Source: Patescibacteria group bacterium (GTDB taxonomy: Bacteria > Patescibacteriota > Microgenomatia > Levybacterales > UBA12049). Taken from it: a DNA stretch of 7,496 nt. The stretch is taken from positions 1 through 7,496 of the forward strand of contig JAHIGH010000081.1 in the NCBI GenBank assembly GCA_018900295.1, written 5' to 3'. Position numbers and translations under genes: made by a program. This document shows positions 1 through 5,502 of this stretch, piece by piece. How positions within the stretch are numbered: the first letter of the stretch is position 1; the number at the start of each line of letters is the position of its first letter. Under the pieces are notes generated by a model. It ran no database searches, was not told the origin of the DNA, and was given only the letters and a program-made list of their open reading frames with translations.

Positions 1-98
1 CAGGGTGACCAAGGGCTGTCCGGAGGCCAAACCATAGAAAGTAAAAAGAATAACAAGACAAGAGTTATAAGTATGACCAAAGAGGTAAGAAGTTCCAC
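1..98 (-). CDS. 5' end of a membrane-anchored protein, runs off the left edge
   Basis: An open frame on the minus strand starts with GTG (98-96) and stays open to the window edge, giving 32 residues. They begin MELLTS, continue with an unbroken hydrophobic stretch (about residues 7-23, rich in L, I, V and F), and then read VWPPDSPWSP. This looks like a signal anchor followed by the start of a soluble domain. The WPPDSPW pattern after a short anchor reminds me of membrane-anchored SAM-dependent methyltransferases of Patescibacteria, but that is a memory-based guess and the domain lies outside the window. A perfect TATAAT ends exactly 6 bases before the GTG, so a leaderless transcript is plausible. 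An in-frame GTG at 119-117 is an alternative start. It points the same way as sodN and sodX upstream. Confidence 0.42.
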   Translation of the reverse strand, partial: MELLTSLVILITLVLLFFLLSMVWPPDSPWSP

Positions 99-257
99 TT
101 TTTTATTATACCCCTCCACTTTCAAAATACAAAGGTATAATACCTAACCCTCCTTCGCTAAAGCTACGGAAGGGCACGGCGATACTTTGGCTTGTGCCTT
201 CGAAGCCTATAAGGTGAAGAGGCAAAGCTCCGGAGGTATATGCCAATTTTGGCAAAT
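99..257. other. Intergenic region with short palindromes and repeated TCCGGAGG words
   Basis: No gene is supported between the left-edge gene and sodX. The stretch holds a 13-bp palindrome AGGTAT-A-ATACCT (133-145), a GGCTT/AAGCC inverted repeat (189-207), and TGCCA-AAAT-TGGCA (minus-strand reading, 254-241) lying 3 bases after the sodX stop. The last could fold into a small hairpin, but no T-run follows it, so it is at best a weak terminator. The word TCCGGAGG occurs near 19-26 and near 230-237. The text resembles the short dispersed repeats common between Patescibacteria genes. A plus-strand open frame here (187-372) has no family resemblance and overlaps sodX. Confidence 0.4.
105..110 (-). 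promoter_or_regulatory. -10 hexamer TATAAT, candidate leaderless promoter of the left-edge gene
   Basis: A perfect TATAAT reads on the minus strand at 110-105, followed by six A and then the GTG start at 98. With the usual 6-8 base distance from -10 box to transcription start, the transcript would begin at or next to the start codon. The matching -35 region is poor (TTGTAT or TTTGTA at about 16-17 bp), so the call rests on the -10 box and its spacing. Confidence 0.35.
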
Positions 258-656
258 TCAAAGCGGAGTGGTATATAATACAAAAATCACTTTTCCGATA
301 ATATCATTTTTATCAATCAATCCGAAAGTCCTGCTATCCGTACTCGCTGTCCGATTATCTCCCTCCACATGATATTTAGTATTTTCAATTTTTATAACCC
401 GTTTAATTATTATTTTCCCATCACGCGGGTCTCGAGCCGCGACAATATCTCCGATTTTTGGCGCACTATACAAATAGGCAAGTCTGTTAACCAACACGAA
501 ATCTCCTGAGCGTAATATGGGATACATACTTTCGCCTATAATTTTATATTTAGAAATAGGGCATAAATAATGAATAATATTTAAAAAAATGTTTTTACTT
601 TTGAATTTTGAGCTGTGTTTTTGATTTTTGACTTTTGATTTTTGACTTTGCCGCAT
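258..656 (-). CDS. sodX: Nickel superoxide dismutase maturation protease (S26-like Ser/Lys peptidase)
   Basis: 132 residues, in the size range of the short signal-peptidase-like proteases that accompany sodN. The nucleophile is Ser43 in GESMYP, followed by the RSGDFVLVNR box. The general-base lysine is Lys85 in IIKRV, and the box GDN...STDSR spans residues 99-109. These are the conserved S26/S24 boxes in order. In known Ni-SOD systems this enzyme removes the leader of SodN so that the new N-terminal His can bind nickel. It lies 57 bp downstream of sodN on the same strand, which supports that role strongly. I see no convincing transmembrane helix, so it probably acts in the cytoplasm. The first 20 or so residues are Lys/Gln/Ser-rich and encoded by a 14-bp tandem repeat, so they are probably not a conserved part. 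No Shine-Dalgarno is visible, and ATG 656 is the only ordinary in-frame start upstream of the active-site Ser. Confidence 0.88.
   Translation of the reverse strand: MRQSQKSKVKNQKHSSKFKSKNIFLNIIHYLCPISKYKIIGESMYPILRSGDFVLVNRLAYLYSAPKIGDIVAARDPRDGKIIIKRVIKIENTKYHVEGDNRTASTDSRTFGLIDKNDIIGKVIFVLYTTPL
619..646. repeat. Two perfect tandem copies of a 14-bp unit inside the sodX 5' end
   Basis: The 14-mer TTTTGATTTTTGAC occurs at 619-632 and again, unbroken, at 633-646 (plus-strand reading), with a partial third copy after it. Because 14 is not a multiple of 3, the copies are read in different frames and give the QSQKSKVKNQK-type N-terminus of SodX. This is low-complexity sequence that has become coding, or marks a misjudged start. 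Confidence 0.75.
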
Positions 657-713
657 AAATTTATACTTTTCGAGGAATATAAAAGCGTCACTTAAATAAA
701 TTACTTCGCGGTC

Positions 714-1118
714 TTAGTTTTTTTTGAAAATATCGTCAATTTCATCAATAAGGTCGAGCAGTTTTTCCCCGTCTTTGGGATCAACCGACTTCTTCGTTTG
801 CCCTGCAAGTTTGGTCGCCCTCCAAAAAAGATCATGCAGTTGCGGGAATCTTTCCGCGTGTTCGGGTTTGAAATAATCTGTCCAAAGCACCCACAAGTGA
901 TATTTTACAAGTTCTGCCCGTTCTTCTTTGATAAGAATTGCCCGGATCTTGAAAACTTCGTCCTTGGACTCCTGGTATTTTTTCATTATATTAAGGATGC
1001 TCTCTGCCTCTATCCGCGCCTGAAGGGGATTATAGACACCGCATGGCAAATCACAATGCGCGTATGCGGTTTGGATTGGAAGAATTTTTGCAAGTATCTG
1101 TAGAATCAAACGCTTCAT
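714..1118 (-). CDS. sodN: Nickel-containing superoxide dismutase precursor
   Basis: 134-residue precursor of Ni-SOD, which converts superoxide to hydrogen peroxide and oxygen. The signature nickel hook HCDLPCGVY is present: His21, Cys22 and Cys26 correspond to His1, Cys2 and Cys6 of the mature enzyme, and Tyr29 to the conserved Tyr9. The next stretch, NPLQARIEAES, is also typical, as is the internal WTDYFKPEH...FPQLHDLFW region. The leader is 20 residues, hydrophobic with two Lys and one Arg, and ends in AYA directly before the hook, so cleavage would expose His21 and leave about 114 residues, close to the usual mature size. The protease is encoded next door (sodX). The gene follows the pepT-like gene by 40 bp but also has its own promoter candidate. 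No Shine-Dalgarno is visible before ATG 1118. Whether the mature enzyme stays in the cytoplasm cannot be told from sequence alone. Confidence 0.96.
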   Translation of the reverse strand: MKRLILQILAKILPIQTAYAHCDLPCGVYNPLQARIEAESILNIMKKYQESKDEVFKIRAILIKEERAELVKYHLWVLWTDYFKPEHAERFPQLHDLFWRATKLAGQTKKSVDPKDGEKLLDLIDEIDDIFKKN

Positions 1119-1125
1119 TAAAAAA

Positions 1126-1154
1126 ATAATACTACTCTAGGGATATAAAATCAA
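1126..1154 (-). promoter_or_regulatory. Candidate leaderless promoter of sodN
   Basis: Minus-strand TTGATT (1154-1149) and TATTAT (1131-1126) are separated by exactly 17 bp, and the -10 box ends 7 bases before the sodN ATG. This places the expected start of transcription on or beside the A of ATG. It overlaps the 3' end of the peptidase gene upstream, so sodN-sodX could be expressed independently of the rest of the run. I did not see a clear operator for a nickel or oxidative-stress regulator. Confidence 0.45.
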
Positions 1155-1158
1155 GCTG

Positions 1159-2238
1159 CTATATCTTTACTATCTTTTCACAAAATCGCGCGGTTTGAAT
1201 CATCTCGGAGATCAATGCGTATTCTTTTGTCGTATGCGCGCCATAGTCGCCGACTCCAACACAAACCACTTCAATACCGTGTGTATGAAAAATATTAACA
1301 TCGGTACCTCCTCCGGACAACTCAAGTTTTGGCTTCAATCCCAACTGTGATAAAACATTTTTTATCTTTTGAATGACACTGTGGTTTTCCTTAAAAAGAT
1401 ATGGATCAAATTCACGAACGATCTTAAGTTCAATTTTTGCCCCCTGATACTTTTGCATGACAGCATTGAAGATTTCTTCAAAATGCAATGAATGCTTTTC
1501 TAATTTTTGTAAAGAACGGCTTCGGATTTCCGCCATAAAATGCAAGCGTTCCGGCACGGCATTCAGGGCGCTGCCTCCTTCAATAAGTCCTACATTGGCA
1601 GTTGTTTCATGATCAATCCGGCCTATTTCAAGTTTGGAAATTATTTCAGCTCCGATTTTTATTGCTGATATGCCCTTCTCCGGCTCCACGCCGGCGTGAG
1701 CGCCTCTTCCGATGATCGTTACATCCACGCGATTATATCCCGGGGCGGAAGTTGTGACAGTACCGACTCCCCCATCTCCGTCGAAAGTAATACCTTTTTT
1801 CGCGGTTAACTTACTATAGTCAAGATTTACAGCGCCTTTCAAACCTATTTCCTCACTCATTGTAAAAACAACTTCCAGGGGAACATGCTTATGTTTTTCT
1901 TCCTTAAGAGAAGTCAAGACTTCCAGTATTGCCGCGACGCCGGCTTTTGGATCTCCGCCCAGAATTGTTCTGCCGTCTGAAGTAATTTTGTCTCCGTGTA
2001 TTACCGGCTTAATTCCCCGTCCCGGCTCAACAGTATCCAAGTGGGCATTGATCATCATAGGATCGCCAACGCCTTTAAATTTGGCGATAATATTGCCGAA
2101 TGCGTCTCTTTCAACACTCCCTCCAAGCGCTTCCAATCTCCTGATCATTTCCTTTGCAATTTTCTGCTCCTCACCCGAGGGACTATCAATTTGTACCAAG
2201 TCAAGAAAAGTTTGTAAGAGTCTTTCTTTACGTATCAT
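1159..2238 (-). CDS. M20-family metallopeptidase, PepT-like (tripeptide aminopeptidase type)
   Basis: 359 residues, matching the shorter PepT-like branch of the M20 family (PepT itself is somewhat longer). The two-zinc site is complete: His66 and Asp68 in NAHLDT, bridging Asp96 in LGGDPKAG, catalytic and ligand pair Glu129-Glu130 in MSEE, Asp153 in FDGDG, and His335 in GAHTTKE. Classic PepT has GADDKAG where this protein has GGDPKAG; the metal-bridging first Asp is kept. Residues about 165-270 form the inserted dimerisation domain, starting near VDVTIIGRGAHAG. The expected role is cytoplasmic removal of N-terminal residues from small peptides, i.e. peptide scavenging; the exact substrate is not readable. 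It starts 1 bp after the RNase HI stop (TAA-T-ATG), so the two are co-transcribed, and it has the only reasonable Shine-Dalgarno-like stretch in this run, GGGGAAAG, 6 bases before ATG. Confidence 0.9.
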   Translation of the reverse strand: MIRKERLLQTFLDLVQIDSPSGEEQKIAKEMIRRLEALGGSVERDAFGNIIAKFKGVGDPMMINAHLDTVEPGRGIKPVIHGDKITSDGRTILGGDPKAGVAAILEVLTSLKEEKHKHVPLEVVFTMSEEIGLKGAVNLDYSKLTAKKGITFDGDGGVGTVTTSAPGYNRVDVTIIGRGAHAGVEPEKGISAIKIGAEIISKLEIGRIDHETTANVGLIEGGSALNAVPERLHFMAEIRSRSLQKLEKHSLHFEEIFNAVMQKYQGAKIELKIVREFDPYLFKENHSVIQKIKNVLSQLGLKPKLELSGGGTDVNIFHTHGIEVVCVGVGDYGAHTTKEYALISEMIQTARFCEKIVKI

Positions 2239-2239
2239 A

Positions 2240-2944
2240 TTATTCTTTCCCCGCCAGCTTGTTGGCCAATTTATCGGCGCGTGTATTATTTACATCCCCT
2301 GAATGCCCGAGAACTTTTTCGTAATCCACTAGGAGATTATATTGCTTAATAAGATTCTCAATTTTTTGAAAAATTTCTTGATTTACCTTAACTTTATTAG
2401 CAGGCTTTCTCAGATTGTGGATGGTAATTTGGCTGTCTGTATATATCTTTATCTTTTTAAAATTATTTATTGCCGCCCAATCCAGAGCGTGAAAAATCGC
2501 GAGTCCCTCGGCAACATTATTGGTTTGCTTCTTACCCGGAGCTAACCCCGCTCTTTCAGTTTTATTAGATACAAAAGCCCAGGCAGCCTTTGCGTGCTTC
2601 TGTCCGTTAGAAACACACGCTCCGTCCGTCCATATCTCAACATCAGGAACAAACCCCACCCAGCTTCCCCTTGTCAGGGGAGGAGTTATCGATTTCTCCC
2701 CCTGATAAGGGGGCGGACGTAAGGAGCCCGCCTGCTTGACAGGGGTAAGAGTCAGAGGGGGTTCCGGAAATAGAAAATTATTTATCACTTTAAATTTATC
2801 ATTAAGATAAATTTTTTGACACTTAGTACAAGAATAATACGCTGTGTAATAATAAGCCTTTTTTAATTGCGACGCCTTTTTTTGCGTCTCCCGCCGGATT
2901 AATTTACTTCCGCATGTTTTACATTTTTCTTGATATTGCAACAT
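2240..2944 (-). CDS. rnhA: Ribonuclease HI with N-terminal zinc ribbon and an in-frame repeat insertion
   Basis: 234 residues in three parts. Residues 1-58 carry CxxC at 8-11 and CxxC at 39-42, a zinc-ribbon-like module. Residues about 60-99 are Pro/Gly-rich and encoded by a GC-rich palindromic element (separate entry). Residues 101-234 are a full RNase H fold: Asp107 in TDGAC, Glu146 in NNVAE, Asp170 in YTDSQ, His214 in GHSGD and Asp224 in TRADKLAN, i.e. the DEDD set plus the catalytic-loop His. The enzyme cuts the RNA strand of RNA/DNA hybrids in the cytoplasm (R-loops, primer removal). The zinc ribbon may help bind nucleic acid; that is inference. It is the first gene of the minus-strand run. 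ATG 2944 has no Shine-Dalgarno but is preceded by AT-rich promoter-like sequence. Confidence 0.92.
   Translation of the reverse strand: MLQYQEKCKTCGSKLIRRETQKKASQLKKAYYYTAYYSCTKCQKIYLNDKFKVINNFLFPEPPLTLTPVKQAGSLRPPPYQGEKSITPPLTRGSWVGFVPDVEIWTDGACVSNGQKHAKAAWAFVSNKTERAGLAPGKKQTNNVAEGLAIFHALDWAAINNFKKIKIYTDSQITIHNLRKPANKVKVNQEIFQKIENLIKQYNLLVDYEKVLGHSGDVNNTRADKLANKLAGKE
2646..2765. repeat. 120-bp GC-rich palindromic element inserted in frame in rnhA
   Basis: The stretch begins GGAAC followed by a C-run (2646-2657) and ends with a G-run followed by GTTCC (2757-2765), i.e. imperfect terminal inverted repeats. Inside are CCCC-TTGTCA-GGGG (2667-2680), GGGGAG/CTCCCC (2677-2682 with 2696-2701) and CCCCCT-GATA-AGGGGG (2698-2713). 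The length is exactly 40 codons and it has no stop in the rnhA frame, so it adds a Pro-rich linker between the zinc ribbon and the nuclease domain. It resembles the dispersed intergenic hairpin repeats of many bacteria, and its behaviour resembles the in-frame palindromic elements of Rickettsia. No second copy is present in this window, so calling it a repeat family is inference. Confidence 0.6.
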
Positions 2945-2961
2945 CTTAAAAGATAATAATT

Positions 2962-2989
2962 ATTATATAGATAATATTTTCTGCGTGAA
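2962..2989 (-). promoter_or_regulatory. Candidate promoter of the rnhA-pepT-like operon
   Basis: Minus-strand TTCACG (2989-2984) and a perfect TATAAT (2967-2962) are 16 bp apart, about 17 bases upstream of the rnhA ATG, implying a leader of roughly 10 bases. A second TATTAT ends 8 bases before the ATG, and another TATAAT lies at 3012-3007. The region is very AT-rich, so chance matches are likely and the choice among them is uncertain. Confidence 0.33.
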
Positions 2990-3020
2990 TTATTAATTTA
3001 GTATATATTATAACATTTCG

Positions 3021-3099
3021 CCCTTCAGCATATGAAGCTTTGACATCTGCTTCAAGTCCCATAATTTTTGCGACCCTATCCCTCCACGACAAGGGATAG
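3021..3099. other. Structured non-coding stretch with consecutive inverted repeats
   Basis: Three inverted repeats lie in 80 bases: CTTCA/TGAAG (3023-3037), TGAAGC/GCTTCA (3033-3054, sharing the TGAAG arm with the first, so the two hairpins exclude each other), and a perfect 8-bp stem CTATCCCT/AGGGATAG with an 8-base loop (3076-3099). Neither strand has a T-run directly after the last stem, so it is not a textbook intrinsic terminator. It sits between the divergent rnhA run and the plus-strand block. It could be a small RNA, a relic of a mobile element or a recombination scar; the sequence does not decide. Confidence 0.35.
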
Positions 3100-3143
3100 A
3101 AAGCGCTAGTATGTCTTCTTGATATTTGCCTTTTTCAATGCTA

Positions 3144-3163
3144 AACCTGCAAGCAACCTGCAA
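3144..3163. promoter_or_regulatory. 9-bp direct repeat with 11-bp period just upstream of a -35 box
   Basis: AACCTGCAA occurs at 3144-3152 and again at 3155-3163, one helical turn apart, ending 1 base before the -35 box TTGCTA. Two sites on the same face of the helix next to -35 is the arrangement expected of an activator or repressor site. The word may also be low-complexity repeat text, so the regulatory reading is an inference. Confidence 0.3.
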
Positions 3164-3164
3164 C

Positions 3165-3193
3165 TTGCTATTTCCTGTTGTACTGAATACACT
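3165..3193 (+). promoter_or_regulatory. Candidate leaderless promoter of the 320-residue gene
   Basis: TTGCTA (3165-3170) and TACACT (3188-3193) are exactly 17 bp apart and the -10 box ends 6 bases before ATG 3200. Each hexamer matches the sigma-70 consensus at 4 of 6 positions. The expected transcription start falls on the ATG, which agrees with the lack of any Shine-Dalgarno. Confidence 0.4.
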
Positions 3194-3199
3194 AAAAAT

Positions 3200-4162
3200 A
3201 TGGCACAAAAAGTTAATTTAATATACAAATTGGAAGGTGAATTTGAAGATGGGATTGATGTTAAAGAAATATCTCCTGTGTTACTTGCTCTAGGTGAACT
3301 TATCCAAGAAGGTAACACTATTCTTAATCCTTCAGGAAGAGAGCTTTCTGTAAAAGTAAAACCCTTCAAAGAAGGGTCTTTTGAAGTTGATATTTTTGTT
3401 TTTGCACTAAATAATTATCGGCAAATCATTGATGCAATAAGCCAAGATGGCGTTAGAGATGTAAAAGAACTGCTTGAATGGATAGGAATTATAATCGGTG
3501 GTACTGTAACTGGCACAGTTTCCTTAGTAAAACTAATGCAATTTCTTAAAGGGAAGCCAAGTAAAACAGATAAAATAGAAAGAAATAAAATTCAGGTATT
3601 TGATAGTGAAGGAAATAGTGTAATTACAGATACTAAGGTTTATGCATTATTTTCTAGTCCCACCATTCAGCAGAATGTTTACAATGTTATATATAAACCA
3701 AGCAATATACCTAATTTTAAAGAAATCACAACGAGCCTAAAAGACCAAGAGGAATCCAAAAATACAATTACTAAGGAAGATGCTAAAGATTTTGAAGCAT
3801 ATGCTACCCCAGTAGAGGTAGATGGTGCTGAAATTATCAATGAATCAACAGCTGTTTATTTTCTAAAGCCTAAACAGGGTAGTTATGAGGGGAATAAAGG
3901 ACCATATTCATTTAGAATACCTGGCAGTAATGATACATTAAGCAAGGTCACTATTTTAGATGAAGATTTTGCTAATAAATTAGAAAGAGGGGAAATAAGA
4001 CTACACAAAACTGATACCATTAAAGCGGAGGTTCACATGGTTCAGAAAAAAATTCATGATAGATTTACTCCTCCACAATACGAAATATTAAGAGTAGTAA
4101 GCTATGAAAAACCCAACATTAATCAGGAGGAATTATTTAACGATGAAAAAGAAGAAGATTAA
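3200..4162 (+). CDS. Conserved-looking hypothetical protein with central hydrophobic segment and C-terminal QEELF
   Basis: 320 residues from ATG 3200; the frame extends upstream to a TTG at 3119, but that part covers repeats and the promoter candidate, so I prefer the ATG. I do not recognise a named family with certainty. Residues 1-70 look like an alpha/beta domain containing a KPFKEGSFEVDIF stretch. Residues about 94-117 (WIGIIIGGTVTGTV...) are hydrophobic and Gly-rich and end in FLKGKPSK; this may be one membrane helix or a buried helix. A polar, Lys/Glu-rich linker follows (about 175-200), then a second beta-rich domain (about 215-305). The tail NQEELFNDEKEED holds QEELF, which fits the QxxLF pattern of sliding-clamp-binding peptides and, in a disordered acidic tail, could be real. 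It heads the AT-rich plus-strand block. There is no signal peptide, so the N-terminal domain is probably cytoplasmic. Confidence 0.8.
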   Translation: MAQKVNLIYKLEGEFEDGIDVKEISPVLLALGELIQEGNTILNPSGRELSVKVKPFKEGSFEVDIFVFALNNYRQIIDAISQDGVRDVKELLEWIGIIIGGTVTGTVSLVKLMQFLKGKPSKTDKIERNKIQVFDSEGNSVITDTKVYALFSSPTIQQNVYNVIYKPSNIPNFKEITTSLKDQEESKNTITKEDAKDFEAYATPVEVDGAEIINESTAVYFLKPKQGSYEGNKGPYSFRIPGSNDTLSKVTILDEDFANKLERGEIRLHKTDTIKAEVHMVQKKIHDRFTPPQYEILRVVSYEKPNINQEELFNDEKEED

Positions 4163-4798
4163 TCAAAGAGATTAAAAAGCTATAAAGCAACCGGACTAGA
4201 AACGACAGGAATTGCGCATAGTAATGGAAGTATGAGTTTTACATATAATACAACCGTACATCTTGATAGGCTGACATACATCGGATCATTTACACAATCA
4301 GGAAACGTGACGTTTACTTATAACCAAAAGAGTCAAGTCACACAAACAGTTCCATTGCCATCATATCCATTAAGTTTCTATAAATCGAAATGCACTAATT
4401 ATACAAGCTCAATTACATTATGGAATACAGGTACTACGTTTAATAAATGTATATATGCAACTGGCAATGTAACGCTTAATACTACAGCAACAAAGGGGAA
4501 ATTAACGGTTATTAGCGAAGGATACATCTATGACAATAGTACTGGTGCAAATCTTCAAGCATGGGATACTTCAAATGGAGTACTATTCTACTCCGCTAAG
4601 GGGTATACAGCTAAGGCAAACGGTGCAACATATACAGGCGTTATCTATGCTCCAACTACACTAATTAACGGAGGGCTTTCCAACTCTACACTTAATGGCG
4701 CATTATATTCCAAAACAGTTAATTTCAATAGCGGAACCTCTTTAAAAGCGTATCAAGCGGCAGGTTTTCCGGCAACTACTTATAATCTACCGCTCTAG
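4163..4798 (+). pseudogene. C-terminal remnant of a pilus/adhesin-like surface protein (DUF7305-like)
   Basis: The only ordinary start in this frame is ATG 4232 (188 residues), but the frame is open back to 4163, directly after the stop of the preceding gene and in the same frame as it, and the extra 23 codons read like normal protein. The product is rich in Thr, Asn, Ser, Tyr and Gly with short beta-strand repeats (ATGNVTLN, LTVISEGYIY, GVIYAPTT, LNGALYSKTVNF). This resembles the Gly-Asn beta-solenoid end of PilX/DUF7305-type extracellular proteins, which normally have a long N-terminal part with a prepilin or signal peptide. Nothing of that kind is here, and there is no ribosome binding site. 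I therefore read it as a truncated relic; a short expressed protein cannot be excluded. Cys54 and Cys73 are its only cysteines. The family link is by pattern only. Confidence 0.5.
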
Positions 4799-4803
4799 GC
4801 AAT

Positions 4804-5226
4804 ATGAGCAAAAGACGACTTGTCCTAATCATAATTTTAGCTGTATTTTTGTCTATAGTCCTTTATAAGTTTCTTGAGTATAAGGCTTCGAAGGAATATA
4901 ATGATGCTGGGCTCCCCTTTTATGCACAAGATAAAACTACTAACAAGATTATATACGCAAAAACCCCTAAAGATATCGCTCAAAGCATATTAGCAGGTGA
5001 GGAGTATTTCAAAGGATTTCTTAATGTTAGGGCTATAGACCATGACACGGCTGAATTTACATTTAGAAATGAAATAACAGCAGATGACACCAAAGAAGCT
5101 ATTGAATATTATGTTATTGCTGAAAGAAAACAACCTGGGTGGGAAATTACGCAATTTAAAATGCACTGGAAATGTAGTAGAGGTCTATATTGGCCAAAGT
5201 TTTGGACTACTAGCGGATGCTTATAA
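4804..5226 (+). CDS. Small membrane-anchored protein with HWKC/FWTTSxC ending, copy 1
   Basis: 140 residues; no known family recognised. Residues 5-23 form one hydrophobic helix after MSKRR, so the rest should face outward. A short globular domain (about 50-140) ends in a distinctive segment: HWKC at 121-124 and FWTTSGC at 133-139. Its paralogue at 5503 shares IAE(R/K)K, W.IT, HWKC and FWTTS, with the two cysteines exactly 15 residues apart in both (124/139 here). Conserved paired Cys in an outward-facing domain suggests a disulfide; a metal site using His121 is also possible. There is no lipobox. It starts 5 bp after the surface-protein relic and is followed after 24 bp by a truncated DUF218 gene, the first half of a duplicated two-gene cassette. 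No Shine-Dalgarno is present before ATG 4804. Confidence 0.78.
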   Translation: MSKRRLVLIIILAVFLSIVLYKFLEYKASKEYNDAGLPFYAQDKTTNKIIYAKTPKDIAQSILAGEEYFKGFLNVRAIDHDTAEFTFRNEITADDTKEAIEYYVIAERKQPGWEITQFKMHWKCSRGLYWPKFWTTSGCL

Positions 5227-5250
5227 CTACCTCAATAGAATACCGTTTTA

Positions 5251-5481
5251 ATGAAACGGACAAATAAAAACCTAATCATTGGGTGCATTATATTAATTAC
5301 TTTATCAATTGGGTTATATTTGTCTCTTGCCTTTTATATAAGGATAAAAATTGATATTGATACAAAAACCCAATCCGATACAATTATTATACTTGGCGCA
5401 AAAGCTTATCATGGTAATTCATATAGCCCATGTCTTGTTTCCCGTGTATCAGACAGCAAGTTTTCAAACAACTACATATAA
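5251..5481 (+). pseudogene. Truncated DUF218 (SanA/YdcF-like) gene, copy 1
   Basis: 76 codons whose first 66 match the start of the complete DUF218 protein encoded at 5930: an N-terminal anchor (about residues 8-30), DTK..SD, the ILGAKAY strand-loop (full copy: VLGARSY), then Y.PCL..RV. About half of the 30 positions from DTK to RV are identical by eye. The match breaks after Arg65-Val66, and the stop comes 10 codons later. A full domain needs about 200 residues, and only 21 bases separate this stop from the next gene, so the rest is deleted rather than frameshifted. The last residues KFSNNYI align loosely with the KLQNKL end of the full copy, which fits an internal deletion of about 125 codons. 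The nucleotide-like binding loop survives, but the TGG, catalytic Glu and FH..RA parts are gone. The fragment could still be made as an anchored peptide. Confidence 0.75.
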
Positions 5482-5502
5482 CTTGCCTTTATAAACCTTA
5501 TC

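Noticed and set aside
657..716. sodN and sodX lie in the same frame with 19 open codons between them, hinting at a readthrough fusion
   Set aside because: SodX must act on SodN in trans after folding, the TAA stop is strong, and separate sodN and sodX genes are the known arrangement; a chance open stretch of 19 codons is common.
798..1103. Plus-strand open frames opposite sodN, the peptidase and rnhA (798-1103, 1988-2302, 2342-2545 and similar)
   Set aside because: They are antisense shadows of genes with complete family motifs on the minus strand.
3008..3369. Minus-strand open frames over the spacer and the start of the 320-residue gene (3008-3208 and 3106-3369)
   Set aside because: They overlap the promoter candidate and the clearly better plus-strand gene, and they follow repeats and hairpins; no domain pattern is visible.
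4119..4175. AGGAGG followed by ATG at 4143 with a 10-codon frame (MKKKKINQRD)
   Set aside because: The SD-like word is just the codons of the NQEEL tail, the spacing is long, and the peptide is too short and basic to support as a gene.
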